Source: Acidobacteriota bacterium
GTDB lineage: Bacteria; Acidobacteriota; Polarisedimenticolia; J045
Assembly (NCBI GenBank): GCA_020350085.1
Contig: CP070706.1
Location: 821,822 to 827,386, forward strand
Direction: 5' to 3'
DNA: 5,565 bases
In this document: positions 4,342 to 5,565 of the stretch, in pieces
Layout: every line of letters begins with the position of its first letter
How positions within the stretch are numbered: position 1 is the stretch's first letter
Notes under the pieces: model-generated
What the model was told of the DNA's origin: nothing
What the model saw: only the letters and a program-made list of their open reading frames with translations
The model's database searches: none
Made by a program: the position numbers and the translations under genes

Positions 4342-5565
4342 ATGCGCTACATCGAGATCTTCCGCATGGCTCTATCAGCTCTGCGCGCGCACAAGCTGCG
4401 TTCTTCGCTGACGCTGGTCGGCATCGTCGCCGGCGTGGCGTCGATCATCTCGGTCATGACCGGGATTTCCGTCGTGCAGGTGACGATGGAAAAGGAGATG
4501 AGCGTTCTTGGCTCGCGCGTGTTCCAGGTTCAGAAGTGGCCGGCCGGCTTCGACAATACCGAGGCCTGGCGAGAGATCCTCAAGAGGCGGCCGATCACCG
4601 TCGAGCAGGCCAACGCCATCCGGGAGCGGGTCAAGACGGTCGATCTCGTCGGTGGGGAGCTCTGGAAGTGGGCCTCCCAGGTCAAGTACCGCCAGGAGTC
4701 GACCAACTCGAACATCATCGTCTGTGGAGGAACCCCCGAATATCCCGAAAACAACACCCACTTCGTCCGGCTCGGAGCCAACATCACCAACGAGGATGTC
4801 GCGGTCGGGCGACGGGTCGCCGTGATCGGCCATGCGATCGCCGAGGAACTGTTCCCGTTCATCGATCCGATCGGCCAGACCATCCGCCTCGACGGTATGA
4901 AGTTCACGGTCAAGGGGGTATTCGAGCAGAAGCAGTCGGCGATCGGCGGCGGCTTCGACCAGTACGTGCTGATCCCAATCGGGGTGTTCAAGCGCACCTA
5001 CGGCATGTGGGACGAGCGCGGCCGCGGCGAGCGCTCGGTCAACGTCACGGTGCGTGCGGTTTCCCCGGATCGGCTTCAAGACGCCATCGAGGAGACACGC
5101 CTTCTGTTGCGCTCCGTGCGGGGTGTCAAGCCTGGCGAGAAGGATGATTTCACGATCTTCACGAACGACTCGAACATCAAGACGTTCAACGAGAACACCA
5201 AAGCGGTTAAGATCGGCGCATTCGTGATCGGCATCGTCGCACTGATCGTTGCCGGTATCGGCATCATGAACATCATGCTGGTCTCGGTGATGGAGCGCAC
5301 CCGCGAGATCGGCATCCGCAAAGCGCTCGGCGCCCGCCGCAGCGACATCCTGTGGCAGTTTCTCGCCGAGGCCGTGATCCTATGCAACATCGGCGGCCTG
5401 CTCGGCGTGGCGGTGGGTTTTGGTTTGGGAAACGTGGTGACGCTGTTTACCGATTTTTCCGTGACGACTCCGATCAACTGGGCCGACAACGGTCTCGTCT
5501 TCTGCACCGCGGTCGGCCGCGTGTTCGGCATGTGGCCGGCGCTGCGAGCCTCGGCGCTCGCGCCG
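4342..5565 (+). CDS. MacB-like ABC exporter permease 2 (FtsX domain), cut by window end
   Basis: The frame is open for 408 codons to the last base with no stop, so the gene continues past the window. Layout matches permease 1: TM1 about 22-42 (LTLVGIVAGVASIISVMTG), periplasmic domain about 45-287, TM2 about 291-316 leading into IMNIMLVSVMERTREIG and IRKALGA, TM3 about 338-368, TM4 about 382-400 with GRVFGMWPALRAS. Family members usually end ...P(I/L)EALRYE, so probably only about 7 or more residues are missing after ASALAP. TM1 here has the usual MacB-like hydrophobic run (ASIISVM) and lacks the Asp seen in permease 1. The two periplasmic domains have diverged strongly, apart from a shared (E/D)DNF/DDFTI stretch before TM2, while the cytoplasmic loop after TM2 is nearly identical. 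This fits an old duplication with specialised halves of one exporter. Confidence 0.95.
   Translation, partial: MRYIEIFRMALSALRAHKLRSSLTLVGIVAGVASIISVMTGISVVQVTMEKEMSVLGSRVFQVQKWPAGFDNTEAWREILKRRPITVEQANAIRERVKTVDLVGGELWKWASQVKYRQESTNSNIIVCGGTPEYPENNTHFVRLGANITNEDVAVGRRVAVIGHAIAEELFPFIDPIGQTIRLDGMKFTVKGVFEQKQSAIGGGFDQYVLIPIGVFKRTYGMWDERGRGERSVNVTVRAVSPDRLQDAIEETRLLLRSVRGVKPGEKDDFTIFTNDSNIKTFNENTKAVKIGAFVIGIVALIVAGIGIMNIMLVSVMERTREIGIRKALGARRSDILWQFLAEAVILCNIGGLLGVAVGFGLGNVVTLFTDFSVTTPINWADNGLVFCTAVGRVFGMWPALRASALAP

Noticed and set aside
4375..5079. 234-aa minus-strand open frame
   Set aside because: It lies antisense to permease 2, whose motifs are unmistakable. Its composition is that of a GC-rich shadow frame.

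Overview
The window is GC-rich DNA, clearly bacterial. The protein-coding genes fall in two divergent groups, and one end carries a cluster of palindromic repeats. Lineage cannot be proved from this alone. An envelope lipoprotein, a trans-periplasmic adaptor with a long coiled coil and a MacB-type exporter together point to a diderm (Gram-negative-type) bacterium. High GC and separately encoded ATPase and permeases would fit Acidobacteriota, Gemmatimonadota, Myxococcota or similar soil/sediment lineages; this is inference only.

Layout. (1) Positions 7-253 hold a repeat cluster: one complete nested palindromic element (7-100), a second partial copy (148-223) and a degenerate half copy (221-253), with an extra hairpin between the first two (109-135). 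No gene is supported in 1-219. (2) On the minus strand, a 211-aa predicted lipoprotein (855-220) ends inside the repeat cluster. A candidate 58-aa small ORF (1036-860) with a strong Shine-Dalgarno (SD) sequence ends 4 nt before the lipoprotein start. The lipoprotein lacks an SD, and its start codon lies in one arm of a 7-bp inverted repeat. (3) On the plus strand, 1086 to the window end is a compact export operon: membrane-fusion/periplasmic adaptor, LolD/MacB-type ATPase, and two MacB/FtsX-type permeases. Gaps or overlaps are 13 nt, a 4-nt GTGA overlap, and 10 nt with AGGAGG directly on the preceding stop. The second permease is open to the last base and lacks only its extreme C-terminus.

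How the genes work together. ATPase plus two different permeases most simply gives a heterodimeric-permease MacB-like ABC exporter. The adaptor would link it to an outer-membrane TolC-type channel not encoded here. The substrate cannot be read from sequence. The known parts are ordinary for the family. The less ordinary parts are the repeat cluster, its intrusion into the lipoprotein C-terminus, and the possible small-ORF/lipoprotein translational coupling. No convincing evidence of a wholly new system was found.
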